Shown in pieces: positions 46,566-56,343 of a DNA stretch of 64,000 bases. Source of the DNA: Cladobotryum mycophilum (lineage: Eukaryota; Ascomycota; Sordariomycetes; Hypocreales; Hypocreaceae); the NCBI GenBank assembly GCA_036429605.1, contig CM071589.1, positions 7,254,001-7,318,000 of the forward strand, read 5' to 3'. Below the pieces are notes generated by a model. The model worked only from the letters and a program-made list of their open reading frames with translations. It was not told the DNA's origin and made no database searches. Made by a program: the position numbers and the translations under genes. The stretch's first letter is position 1. Each line of letters starts with the position of its first letter.

Positions 46566-48161
46566 ATGGTTGTTCAACACGGAGATGATCATGAAATTCC
46601 CGAAAACCTCCGCATTTACAAGTGAGTTTTAGTTGGCATCATTCATAATCTATCCCTTTATTCTCTTGAAAAACTAACCTTGTGCAGACCTGGTGCATGG
46701 CTGCCCGCCGACCACAGAGTGCATCGCGAATTCCTTCGTCGCGTAACAAGTCATGCAGATGCGAATCCCCGCCAACAGCTCTCCCCGGCGATTCAAGAGT
46801 TCAAGGACTTGATTGAGGCGGATCCTCGATTTTACATGTTATTTACACTCATGTTTGAAGAAATTCCAAACAAGTGGCCATACTTTCGCGACCCCACAGG
46901 CACGAAGCAAATACGGGATTACAGCCATATGCTCTTGGTGTTGAACCACATCGTGACGAGGGCACCGGAGTGGACAGATGCAGCAGAAAGCGTCGGCATG
47001 GTTGGAGTACCAATGTGTGCTATTCTCGACTATCCTATGGGAACAATGGCGTATGTTTGGATACTAAAATGATCGCTGAACTGAATGGCTGACCGACGCC
47101 CTACCAGCGGTAATACTGCCTTCCAGATACCAGAAGTGAACAAGGCATTGAAGAAGGTCTTGAATGAATGGGGAGAGTTCTTGCAGGTATGTTTTTCTTC
47201 TTTTTCTCGATATGTCTATTCGCAGAGGTAACTGGCAAGCTGATCATCTTCAAAGACACCCGAGTCTGCAGAGGTATTGGGCGACCATACCCAAGGCTGG
47301 TTTGGTCCAACAGGACTCAAAGATCTCGTACAAGTCGCCAATGCTCCCCTCAAATCATCCATGAAGTTTGAGGACATGTACATTTGCGACCCATCTGCCA
47401 AACACTACGGATTCAAATCTTGGGACGGTAAGATCCAAACGCTCCCTATGAATCCCTCATCTCAGCAAGCTTATTCTCTTTTTCTAGACTTCTTCACGCG
47501 ACAGGTCAAGGACGAGGCACGACCAGTGGCCTCTCCGGATGACGACAGTGTCATTGCCAATGCCTGCGAGTCCAAGGTGTATCAAATCGCCCACGATGCC
47601 AAATTGCGCGATGAATTCTTCGCCAAAGGTCAGCCCTACTCGGTTCTCGACATGCTCGCACGGGACCCTCTGGCGGACCAATTTGCCGGTGCCACAGTCT
47701 ACCAGGCCTTCCTTTCAGCGCTTTCATACCATCGCTGGCACGCGCCTGTTTCCGGAACCATCAAGCGCGCCTTTGTTGAAGATGGCACATATTTCAGCGA
47801 GCCCATGATTGAGGGCTTGCAAGACCTGACGGCCAAGGAAATCAACACTGGAGGCATCACCGTCTCGCAGGGATATCTCTCATCAGTGGCGACGAGAGCA
47901 GTCATCTTCATCGAGGCGGATAATTCGGCCATTGGATTGATGGCTTTCATTGGCATTGGAATGGATGAGGTTAGCAGCTGTGAGATTATGGTCAAGGAGG
48001 GACAGCATATAAAGAAGGGCGAACAGCTGGGTATGTTCCACTTTGGTGGCTCGTCACATTGCCTGCTGTTCCGCAAGGGCGTCAAGATCTCCGGGTTTCC
48101 GGAGATTGGAAGGGCAGAAAATGTGCCAGTACGAGGAAAGCTTGCGGTAGTAGAGCCATAG
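46566..48161 (+). CDS. Phosphatidylserine-decarboxylase-family pyruvoyl enzyme (PsiD-like group)
   Basis: Four exons, 46566-46621, 46688-47050, 47108-47186 and 47256-48161, give 467 residues in frame. The N-terminal third (WLPADHRVHREF, then IEADPRFYMLF) and PMGTMA are typical of short, soluble PSD-like proteins of fungi. The C-terminal half is the PSD catalytic domain, ending in GMFHFGGSSHCLLF. The GGSS at about 430-433 replaces the LGST of classical enzymes and contains the serine that becomes the pyruvoyl group by self-cleavage. There is no mitochondrial or membrane-targeting sequence, so a housekeeping phospholipid role is unlikely. In basidiomycetes a member of this group decarboxylates tryptophan (PsiD). 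Here an amino-acid or related small substrate is plausible but unproven. Confidence 0.88.
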
Positions 48162-48292
48162 ATGTCTTTGTACGCTCAAAATTGACTGCTCCATCCCTTC
48201 AACTAACAATTGATCAATTGTTCGCAGCTTATTCTTGCCTTGAATCCTCCGAAAATCCCCAAACCGCAAATGTGAAGACCCCCGGGGTAGTA

Positions 48293-48316
48293 AACATCCA
48301 AACATCCAAACATCCA
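48293..48316. repeat. 8-bp tandem repeat (AACATCCA)3
   Basis: Three exact copies in the 205-bp interval between the converging PSD-like and kinase genes. Confidence 0.9.
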
Positions 48317-48366
48317 AAATGGGTATCATTTTCCTATCAAACGCCTCAAACTCCTGTCATTTCCCT

Positions 48367-49406
48367 TCAAAAACAGTCGTGTACCGAGCAGTGCTTCAAA
48401 ATCCAGGGATGAAGGAGGACATTCTCAAGAGGCAGACGTTTTGTCGCATCTAGAACTAACAACTAGGAAGAGGTTAGCATGGTAATGAAGTATGTGAAGG
48501 TATATCCCATACAGAATGAACAAAGTCCTTTGCTTCTTCAGATATGCTTGCCGGCAGAGGCTTCATGTCTCCCTTGACGATCCTCCTCTGAGTCATGACC
48601 TGACTGTCCTCGAATGGCGCTTCCCCAGTAAGAAGCTCATACGTCAGGACGCCGAGAGTCCACTGGTCTACCGCTTTGGTGTATTTAATCTTGGTTGAGC
48701 CAAGCATTTCCGGAGGCAGGTAATCCAGGGTCCCGCACAACGTATCTCTTTTGTCGCTCGGTGCATGCACACTGTATCCGAAATCTGCGAGCTTCAATTC
48801 TCCGTGCAGGCCGACCAGAATGTTTTCAGGCTTGATGTCGCGGTGTATAATGTTCTTGCGGTGGAGATAATACAACGCCTGCGCTACCTGGGCAGCGTAG
48901 TTTGCCGCTTTTGCCTCTGAGAAACGACCTTCTCGCTGCAGCGACTTGAAGAGCTCACCACCGGGTGCATATTCAAGAACAAGAAAGATGCGGCGTGAAT
49001 CGTGGAACCAACAGAGAAATGATAACACGCCAGGATGCCGCAGGTTGCTATGTACTTCAATCTCGCGTCGGACATGCGTCTCGGCGCCCTCTTGTTTAAT
49101 CTCCTCTTTGCTCAACACCTTGAGAGCGCAGACGTATCCAGAAGGTCGATGCTTGACCAGATAAACGCGACCGAATTTGCCCTTGCCCAGCGGCCTTCCA
49201 ATCTCGAACATGCCTAGGTGTAGATTCTGTGGCTCTGCGGGCTGACTCGTGGCGGCTACCGGGTTCTTTGGTTGTGGGTTCCTTGGCGCTGTCTTAGGAG
49301 GTGGGACGGGTGGTGAGAGCATGCGATTTATGCAGGCTTGCCTGTGAAGATCATTTTGGCCATTATTTTCTTTACTTTCCGTCATTGTAGTGGTCGTCGT
49401 GGCCAT
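48367..49406 (-). CDS. Aurora-like serine/threonine protein kinase, short form
   Basis: Exons 49406-48513 and 48462-48367 (donor GTATGG, acceptor CCTAG, phase 0) give 329 residues. Without the intron the frame runs to a false stop at 48474; the spliced end restores a normal kinase C-lobe with LDATKR and HPWILKH. A Pro-rich N-terminus of about 65 residues precedes the glycine loop GKGKFGRVY (74-82), Lys in ALKVL (about 96), HRDIKPEN (188-195), DFG (208-210) and an activation loop with T222 in RDTLCGTLDYLPPEM, the Aurora hallmark. Differences from typical fungal Aurora kinases include DFGYSV instead of DFGWSV and DQWTLGV instead of DLWSLGV. All catalytic residues are present. It is either the organism's Aurora or, more likely, a diverged paralogue. 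Confidence 0.85.
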
Positions 49407-49824
49407 GTTGGTGAATAATAGCAACGGGCTCTGCCAGCTCGTTTGTTAGTGAAAAGATAATGCATCACTGTCATCACTCAAAGAGCAAGGCTCTGACCAT
49501 ATTTTCATAACAGATTGCATGGTGACATTGGGGTTCTCAGGCTATTCAGTTTTATGCTCATGTTATTGTTTCATCCAACCTTTTGTTTTGATTGCTGGTT
49601 GTCCAGCCGTTGCCCCCCAAAACGGACTGCCCAAAACGGACTCACTCCACAGCGACGGCCCCTCCTTGCCCCTCAGCCGGCAGTTGGGATCACATGATCT
49701 CGGGAAGAGTGAGGGGGCTAAACCTCTTGAAGGAATAGCATCATCTGCCGTCTCCAAACTAGACTGCCTTTGCTGCACCATTCCACGTGGGGTAGCTTCA
49801 ACCCAACAGCCATAAGCTTTCGTC
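49407..49824. other. Kinase promoter, interrupted by the transposon
   Basis: A 418-bp interval from the kinase start codon to the transposon target site. Before the insertion it was joined to 52607-52688, giving about a 500-bp divergent promoter between the kinase and the Zn2Cys6 gene. No gene seen. Confidence 0.6.
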
Positions 49825-49826
49825 TA
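49825..49826. other. TA target-site duplication, left copy
   Basis: The dinucleotide TA directly outside the left inverted repeat, repeated at 52605-52606. This is the expected footprint of Tc1/mariner/pogo-type insertion. Confidence 0.85.
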
Positions 49827-49920
49827 CCCGTAGGCAACCCCTGCGGGGGCCAACTAAGGGCCTCACCCCTTAGTTGGGCACAAAATTCTGGGACAGTCAC
49901 AAAATTCCGGGACAGCCGGA
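49827..49920 (+). repeat. Left 94-bp terminal inverted repeat
   Basis: Begins CCCGTAGGCAACCCC. It matches the reverse complement of 52511-52604 at every position. Inside it are a perfect 10-bp arm palindrome (CCAACTAAGG ... CCTTAGTTGG, 49850-49876) and two near-identical 19-bp direct repeats of CACAAAATTCYGGGACAG (about 49879-49915), likely transposase-binding sites by analogy with other Tc1-like elements. Confidence 0.95.
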
Positions 49921-50073
49921 TCAGTGCATTTTGCCCTCTATTTCCTACCAAATCGTTATATCTACATTTTCTTAATGTCTAGATAGATTTTTTTATATGA
50001 AAATAAAGATAATAAGGTGTATGACATAATTGAAGCTATCATAAGTGTAGAATATATGCAGAAATGATTACTT

Positions 50074-52425
50074 TTAGTGTTGAAGTTGCACAACACCAAA
50101 AGCCTGATTTATTGCTATTCCTCTCCCCCCTACGCCTTGATGAGTGTTATATATTAATTCCGATCGCTGTGTGCGTAGACTTTCTGTGATATGCATTTTG
50201 AAGCTTTTGACGATGCGGCACGGCGTAGAAGGTGGTGATGTAGCTTGAGGCAGTGGAGGAAGCTCTTGCTCGTCAACGGTATCAAAAATCGTATCAAATT
50301 GTGTTTCTTCGAGTGTGTTATCTTGAAGCTCGAGATCTTCATATTCTTCGAAAATATCAGGGTTTGAAGAACCATACGAAGGCTCATCTTCTTGCTCATT
50401 CTCGCGAGTTGTGATAATATTCGCAGAGGTATCGCTGGGAGGGAAATTAAATGCAATCAAAGGTCGAGGGGCTCGTGATGCCTCATTAATAGCTTCCTGA
50501 AGATGTGGATTGCGGTCAATATCAAAAAAATACTTCTCTTGCTTGAGGAGATGTTGGAATTCCTTATTTCGGGTCTCAATCTCGAGATAGGCCTCATATT
50601 TTCCAGTATGCTTAAGCCACTGCTGATAGTTCAAGGTCTTTATTCTCCCATCGATCTCTTGCTTCTTATTCTGCTGATACTCAAGCTTGAGCGCCTTCAA
50701 GTCATCCATAACGAACTTCTTCATCGCGGCAAGATGACGGCGATGTGCAGCTTCTGCCTCAAGTTGCGCAGACTTGGCGGCTTGCTCGCGGATTCTCCCT
50801 AGGCTAACAGAATTGGTAAAAAACTCGCCTGAGGGCTTGATCATCCTACCCTTCTTTATACGGCTACTCATTCTCTCTAGCCGGTCGTGGCGATCCTCTA
50901 TGAATTGCTTCAAATTTGACTCCATCACCGATGCCTCTGCCATAACCTGACGAGCTATACGAAGTCCCTCTCGTGTTGGGGAGCTTAGAATATCGTGATA
51001 TCGATGAGTCATACTCTCTATGGTATCGGCAGCGAGTTGAAAGCGAAATTCTTGGGGCAATAGCGAGGCATAGGCCGGATTTATTGCCTTTCTTTGCTTG
51101 CGTTGTTGCTCAAGGAGAGCGCGGATCGCTGGCTCGCTTGTGGGAGGATATATTCCTGATTTTTCGAAGCCTGATATGATATTGTGCTTTGTGAAGCCAT
51201 TGTCGTATGTTCTTTTGAACGAGGTGAGAAAATCAAGCCGTGAGAAGTTAAAAAATGAGCTCTGTAGCATTGATCTAATGACTTTCTGTTGAGAATTCTT
51301 CAGCGGCTGAAAAACACCAACATCAAGAGGCTGAAGAATATGAGTAGAATGAGATGGAAATACCGCGACGACGATATCAAATTCTATACAATATTCGATA
51401 AATTCGAGGGTTGTGTGCCCTGTGAAGCCGTCGATGATGAGAAGCCGAAAAATGCGCTCAAACCGTGGACGAGATCTTGGTTCTTTTTCCTCCCGGGTCA
51501 TAGGGTCTCTCTTCCACTCATCACAGCCAAACCACTCAATGAATGACTTCCCAGTCTTCTGTGCCTTTGCTGACTTCTCCCACGAATAGCGATTAAAAAA
51601 ATGAAGCCATTCGAATGTTATCTCGCTGTTGCTGAAGCCTGTATCTGTACGGCAGAAGCGAAGATCATCCTCGCCCTCCATCTCTGCCCAACTCTCGGTT
51701 GGGTAGACTTGGAATATCAGCCAAGGAATCATCGCATCTCCTACGGCATTGACTGTGCCTATGAGAGTGCAAGACTCTCTGCTGCCCGGGTCTATGACCT
51801 TAGGGCGTTGATGACGGGTTGTACGGATCACAACGACTTCAACACGCTCTCGTACACTTCCTATGCGAATACCACACTCATCCTCATTCCAACACTCTGA
51901 GGGGCCGATCCTATATTTCGACACTATGATCTCAAGCCTTTTGAAGAAGGTCTCGATGACTTTGATATCAGTATTCTCGAAGGCATAGCGGGCTTTCTCG
52001 ACAGCCTTAACATGTGTGATCTTAAGGTGCGGATGGGCCTCAATCCATCGCCGATACCATATTCTTGATACTGGAGGTAGGCCAGGATCACGGCGGGCAA
52101 GGAGGGCATTTACTGCGCCCTCAACCTGAGCTTTAGTAGCAGGGAAGCCTCCCTGTTGCATCCAGCCCACATAAGCAACGAGAGCATCATCTTCAGCTTC
52201 ATTTAGCAATAACGGCCGCCCAACTGGAGCGGGAATCTCTCCCTTGGTGAGTAGCTTGATCGCTCTGTCAACTTGAGACTTGCTGACCTTGTATCTCTCC
52301 GCAGACTTCCTTACAGAAAGAACCTGCGGCGTTGTAGTGCCCTGCCGACGAGACCTTCGAGAAATATTATCACGAGATTGAATAACGGCACGCGCGGCCT
52401 TCATTACTTTGGGGGAATAAACCAT
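50074..52425 (-). CDS. Pogo/Fot1-like DDE transposase
   Basis: The frame is open from 52437, but the first ATG is at 52425, giving 783 residues ending at 50074. An N-terminal psq-type helix-turn-helix (SAERYKVSKSQVDRAIK, about 41-57) and a CENPB-type DNA-binding domain (about 68-165) precede the DDE catalytic core. The acidic triad is at about D182 in WNEDECG, D332 in IIDGFTGH and D368 in LQPLDVG. There are 35 residues between the last two, the pogo/Fot DD35D spacing. A long C-terminal extension (about residues 480-780) is rich in charged helices and probable coiled coil, with an acidic tail. There are no stops or frameshifts, so the enzyme may be active. It would cut and paste its element into TA sites. 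Confidence 0.95.
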   Translation of the reverse strand: MVYSPKVMKAARAVIQSRDNISRRSRRQGTTTPQVLSVRKSAERYKVSKSQVDRAIKLLTKGEIPAPVGRPLLLNEAEDDALVAYVGWMQQGGFPATKAQVEGAVNALLARRDPGLPPVSRIWYRRWIEAHPHLKITHVKAVEKARYAFENTDIKVIETFFKRLEIIVSKYRIGPSECWNEDECGIRIGSVRERVEVVVIRTTRHQRPKVIDPGSRESCTLIGTVNAVGDAMIPWLIFQVYPTESWAEMEGEDDLRFCRTDTGFSNSEITFEWLHFFNRYSWEKSAKAQKTGKSFIEWFGCDEWKRDPMTREEKEPRSRPRFERIFRLLIIDGFTGHTTLEFIEYCIEFDIVVAVFPSHSTHILQPLDVGVFQPLKNSQQKVIRSMLQSSFFNFSRLDFLTSFKRTYDNGFTKHNIISGFEKSGIYPPTSEPAIRALLEQQRKQRKAINPAYASLLPQEFRFQLAADTIESMTHRYHDILSSPTREGLRIARQVMAEASVMESNLKQFIEDRHDRLERMSSRIKKGRMIKPSGEFFTNSVSLGRIREQAAKSAQLEAEAAHRRHLAAMKKFVMDDLKALKLEYQQNKKQEIDGRIKTLNYQQWLKHTGKYEAYLEIETRNKEFQHLLKQEKYFFDIDRNPHLQEAINEASRAPRPLIAFNFPPSDTSANIITTRENEQEDEPSYGSSNPDIFEEYEDLELQDNTLEETQFDTIFDTVDEQELPPLPQATSPPSTPCRIVKSFKMHITESLRTQRSELIYNTHQGVGGRGIAINQAFGVVQLQH

Positions 52426-52510
52426 CGCGAACGACACACAAACACGGTAATGAAACTCTAAGTGTGGGTTTTTACATACAAAAATGCGCTATTTGTGGTG
52501 GTGGGGTGAG

Positions 52511-52604
52511 TCCGGCTGTCCCGGAATTTTGTGACTGTCCCAGAATTTTGTGCCCAACTAAGGGGTGAGGCCCTTAGTTGGCCCCCGCAGGGGTTGCCTA
52601 CGGG
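52511..52604 (-). repeat. Right 94-bp terminal inverted repeat
   Basis: Ends GGGTTGCCTACGGG and is the exact reverse complement of the left repeat. The first mismatch between the two ends is immediately inside position 52511. Confidence 0.95.
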
Positions 52605-52606
52605 TA
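52605..52606. other. TA target-site duplication, right copy
   Basis: Pairs with TA at 49825-49826. It is only 83 bp from the start codon of the Zn2Cys6 gene, so the insertion very likely moved that gene's promoter away. Confidence 0.85.
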
Positions 52607-52688
52607 CCTATCTTTGGAATACTAATGAGCGAGCTTTGTTCAACAAGTATAAGTAGCTCCCGTCATTGAGTCCTGGTGTTCAACCACC

Positions 52689-54544
52689 ATGTTCCCTACT
52701 CAAGCGTATGATGACTATGTGACACCCCCTCCTCCTCGCGCGGACTTTCGGCCCAACACTCGGTCGCGATATGGCTGCTTAAGCTGCAAGTGAGGTTTAA
52801 CCCGTCGCTAGTGTGTAGCTTACTTGACCGCTAAAGGAATACCTGTAATAGGCGCCGCAAAGTCAAATGTAACGAGCAAAGACCACTATGTTCGAATTGT
52901 ATCCGACTCCACCTAGAATGCCAATGGGATCTATCACCACTGCCGGGCCAGCAGATCTCGTCTGATGGCGAATTTTCATCTGGCACAGTTGAATCGAGAC
53001 CTGATCCATCTATAGAAGTCCGTTATGCCTACACAAGCTTCGTGTGGGATACGGCAACCGGCGACTGGCAAGAGCGGACTTCTGACTCGGGCGATATTGC
53101 TGGTCCTGGTGTTGATGCTCCAAGGACAAGGGTAAAGCTTGCGCAATATTTTATTTCTGGGACAAACTGATTCATTATGCGGTGTTGACGCTAACAGCAA
53201 CTCTGAATTGCCTAGGCACCGGAAGCCTACATGGCTAGGCAGCCCGAGCCAGCAGCAGCGCCTTGGAACGCCCAGGTTGACCCAAGACTGGTCCAGAGCC
53301 ATGAAGATTATTCTGATATGCCGAACCTAGAAACTTTGACTGACAAGCTGATAAAATTCTTCTTGAAGTTGAGCAATCCACCGATTTTTGCCGGCGTGGA
53401 ACCGCAGAGGACGTGGAAGGGGATTCGACCGACTTTAGTTAGCAAGGCAAAGAGCTCCCGCGTGCTATGGTTCGCTATGCTTGCCTTTTCCAATTCCCTA
53501 ATCTCCAAACGCGATGCGAATTGGGATGTCACCGAACATCAAGGTCGATACGACGAAGCCGTTGCCGAAATGGCCGCCTACGATTCTGAATCTCTCGAGA
53601 AGCACAGTCCAAAGCGGGAATGCTTTCTTGCCGCGCTCTTCCTCCTTAGCCACATCGACATTCAAGAAATTAGGCTCGAGGAAGCTCATAAGCACCTCAA
53701 ACGAGCGTACAAGACGTTTCAAAGGGGGACCAAGGGCTCCTTTTCCGAATTCGAGGAGCAGATTCTGGCCTGGATCCGAATACTGGATGCCAGAGTCGTG
53801 TCGGCCGGTGGCAAGGGTCTTTTCTTGTCCAAGAATGATGAAATCCATCTCAAGGGTGTCCCGAGGCCTCAGGATGTGGCCGATGACGATATAGCAGATG
53901 TCTTGATACAAGCCCTCTACACGCCAGGCATTTTGTTTTACCGAAGGATCCTCAGCTTCATGGGCCGCGTATCCAATATGTACCCGTGGGATAGCTCAGC
54001 GGGCATGATGGTGGATGAGACGCGGGGCACAGATATGGGTGCCTCGCTCGCAGCTGATCTAAGGGCGCTGTATGAGGAACGGCCCCTCATGATGGACTAT
54101 GCCATTGCCGGCACGTTGTTATTAGAGCCTCACCTTTCCGAGTACCTGGTTGTCGACGTTACTCGAGCCTTTAGGACGTACTTGTCCAATTACTACGCGA
54201 GCAAGATCCATCTGCATCGTATTGCATACAAAAGCTGGCCGCTGACCATGGACGCCATCGATGCCCTCAACAAAATACGTAATCTAGCCCACCAGATCTC
54301 AGGCGACCAGGATTCCGATGACTCACTACCCGTCAATATGCTCTGGCCGCTATTAATGCTTGGCGTGGAGGAGCGAGACGAGGAGGAGAGGGCCTGGATC
54401 AAAGCACAGATCTTGCGGATAGATTACGAGACGAGAAATGCCAGGATTATAGCCCAGGTGTTGGACGAGGTTCAGACCCAACAATGGATCGCTGGAGCCC
54501 GTGTGGATGTCCGATCGGTCATGCATTCGATCTTCAACGCTTGA
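52689..54544 (+). CDS. Zn2Cys6 fungal transcription factor
   Basis: Exons 52689-52789, 52852-53131 and 53216-54544 give 569 residues. Intron 1 interrupts codon 34 inside the zinc cluster, the intron position found in many fungal C6 genes. The full cluster is C30-x2-C33-x6-C40-x6-C47-x2-C50-x6-C57. A short acidic/Pro-rich linker follows, then a helical fungal-specific regulatory domain with SHIDIQEIRLEEAHKHL and an Arg/Asp/Glu-rich C-terminus (VEERDEEERAW). It is a nuclear regulator; its targets are unknown. Only 83 bp separate its start from the transposon end, so its transcription now depends on transposon sequence or on a very short remaining promoter. Candidate targets are nearby genes such as the two decarboxylases (inference). 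Confidence 0.88.
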
Positions 54545-55524
54545 TTTACTATTATGTCAACGCGTGCCATTACGGAAGCAATACGAATTACGGACTGTTG
54601 ACGCGGGGTACTCCAGGTGACTGTCGAACTTGTCGGCATAATGAAGGCAGTGGTCTACAATGGCGACACAGTTTTTGTGGTCCAGCAAATCTTCAATCAT
54701 TGCTTCAGGCTTCAGCAATTAAACTATTTATACAGATATATCCCAGATAAAATATCAATAAATAAATAAATAATGAATCATCTAATTTATAACAAACACT
54801 CGATTTGAGGCTTGCATGGCGTTCCCCATTTTGCCTGTTGTCTTCTTCTTCTTTGTGTGTGCCCTGTTGAACGCTGCCCTCCTACATGCATAGCCTATAA
54901 TGGTATTCTGAAGCGACTTCCTCTTCAAATAACGCTTCTCCTCATGTTTTCAGTGGGAGAAATCAGTCAGACGGTTTGAACTGTTCGCCATATGTCGATG
55001 TTGTACGTTCTCAGTATGCTTTTCCCTATTCCCCCATCTTATCCATGATGTGCAAAGCATGAAGGGCGTTTTATTAGACACTTGCAATATTTATGAGCAC
55101 ATGTTCAAGCGTTGCGGTGCACCAAGAGACACTGCCAGTATGCCGTATTGTCGAACCACCGTGCAGCAGGGGGAGGCGGGGGGGGGGTGGCCTGCTGATG
55201 TGACAGCTGGAGGGGTTCATACTGAATCGCTAAATGCGGTTTACTTTCCAGTTTGTCAGTCCAGGCCAAGAAGAAGGAGGATGAAGAGGAGCAGTGACAA
55301 CTAACACAGTACCGCCAAACCCAACGAGTGCAAGTGCTATCCGAGTAACCAATGAAGCATATTTATCATCGATCCACTACATACCTAGTACTCACGCTGT
55401 CTTGCTTTCAGATCACCTTGCAGAACCTAGATTTGAGGCCCCGGCGCATCCCGAACATATCTAAGGTTGTATGGCCGTGGGCTAATATCTCGCGTTTAGT
55501 CTTCTAGCTATAGGTTCGTTATGA
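54545..55524. other. Intergenic region
   Basis: Starts AT-rich with an ATAAATAAATAAATA tract near 54757-54773 and contains a G-rich run near 55176. No gene recognised. It may include degraded upstream parts of the kinase-like fragment that follows. Confidence 0.4.
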
Positions 55525-56343
55525 GACCAGGGAGAACATACACAGGAGGAGCGCCTCGGGGCCATCACACACTCCAAGAAGCGGGAGGAAGACTTTGAAA
55601 CTACACTACGGTCAGTCCGGCAAGATCCAGGGACACTACCAGACAGCTCGCCTGGATATCAACCCACAACGTACAAAGACAAAGACCGATCGCCTCTCAC
55701 CTGCGCTACAAAACGACCACGACGTGACACCCAATGCACCACCCAAAGGCACGTTCGGAGGAAAGACTCCCTGACTTCGTCCGATGACGAGCCGTCGACA
55801 AAGCCGCCAGACTCGTCAGCCCCAGCGCCATTGCCATGGCTTTTTCGCGACAGGCAGGGCAAGGGAACCCAGACTTCATCGAAAGACAAAAGGCCTCCTT
55901 CATATTGCACGCAAAAGTGTCTTCTTGGCTTAACCAGTGGGGGGTTTCTTGATCCAGCATGCCCCAATGTGGAGCATCACAACAAGGAGATTCAGCCAGT
56001 CAATGATCATGGCCTTGGCCGTCACCCTGTTGATTACAAAAAATGGCTTGGATTGCTCTGGAATCAGCTCAAGATGTCGCTAGACGATGGCATACAGCCC
56101 CTAGCGCCTGGTAGTGCGCGAGGTGTTCTCTTTCGGGTGACCCTTCTTGCGTATGGATATACATTCGTCGCCAAAGGCACAGTGAAGGCGTTGGCCAAGT
56201 TTCTTGAGTACGAAGCCACGGTGTACAGACGCCTTGAGCCGATTCAGGGTATCAATGTGCCTGTATATCTGGGCAGCTTTGATCTCCGCGACATGAACAA
56301 GATATTGCGATGCTATAATATGTATTCTACCAGATTGGGATGA
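55525..56343 (+). pseudogene. C-terminal fragment of an expanded fungal kinase-like family
   Basis: Open in one frame from just after a TGA at 55522 to the stop at 56341-56343, without a believable start codon; an acceptor-like CACAG lies at 55541-55545. The reading includes EEDFETTLRS, SSPGYQPTTYKD and DRSP, a Ser/Arg/Asp-rich linker, then YCTQKCLLGL and LDPACPN, and a kinase-N-lobe-like stretch (GYTFVAKGT, EYEATVYRRL, PVYLG). From memory this is the tail region of a large, repeated ascomycete protein family with an N-terminal DNA/restriction-like part and a degenerate kinase end. It ends soon after DMNK, where relatives continue with more kinase-like sequence. I read it as a truncated remnant without its N-terminal portion. 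Confidence 0.5.

Larger units (their letters stand above)
49827..52604 (-). mobile_element. Complete Fot1/pogo-like Tc1/mariner-superfamily DNA transposon, 2,778 bp
   Basis: The element is bounded by identical 94-bp inverted repeats (49827-49920 and 52511-52604) and flanked by TA on both sides. It holds one intact transposase gene on the minus strand. Repeat identity, an open frame and no visible C-to-T damage indicate a recent insertion. It lies between the divergent Aurora-like kinase and Zn2Cys6 genes. The family belongs to pogo/Fot-type elements, judged from the DD35D transposase with CENPB-type DNA-binding domain. The repeats are longer than the 40-60 bp usual for Fot1. Confidence 0.95.
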
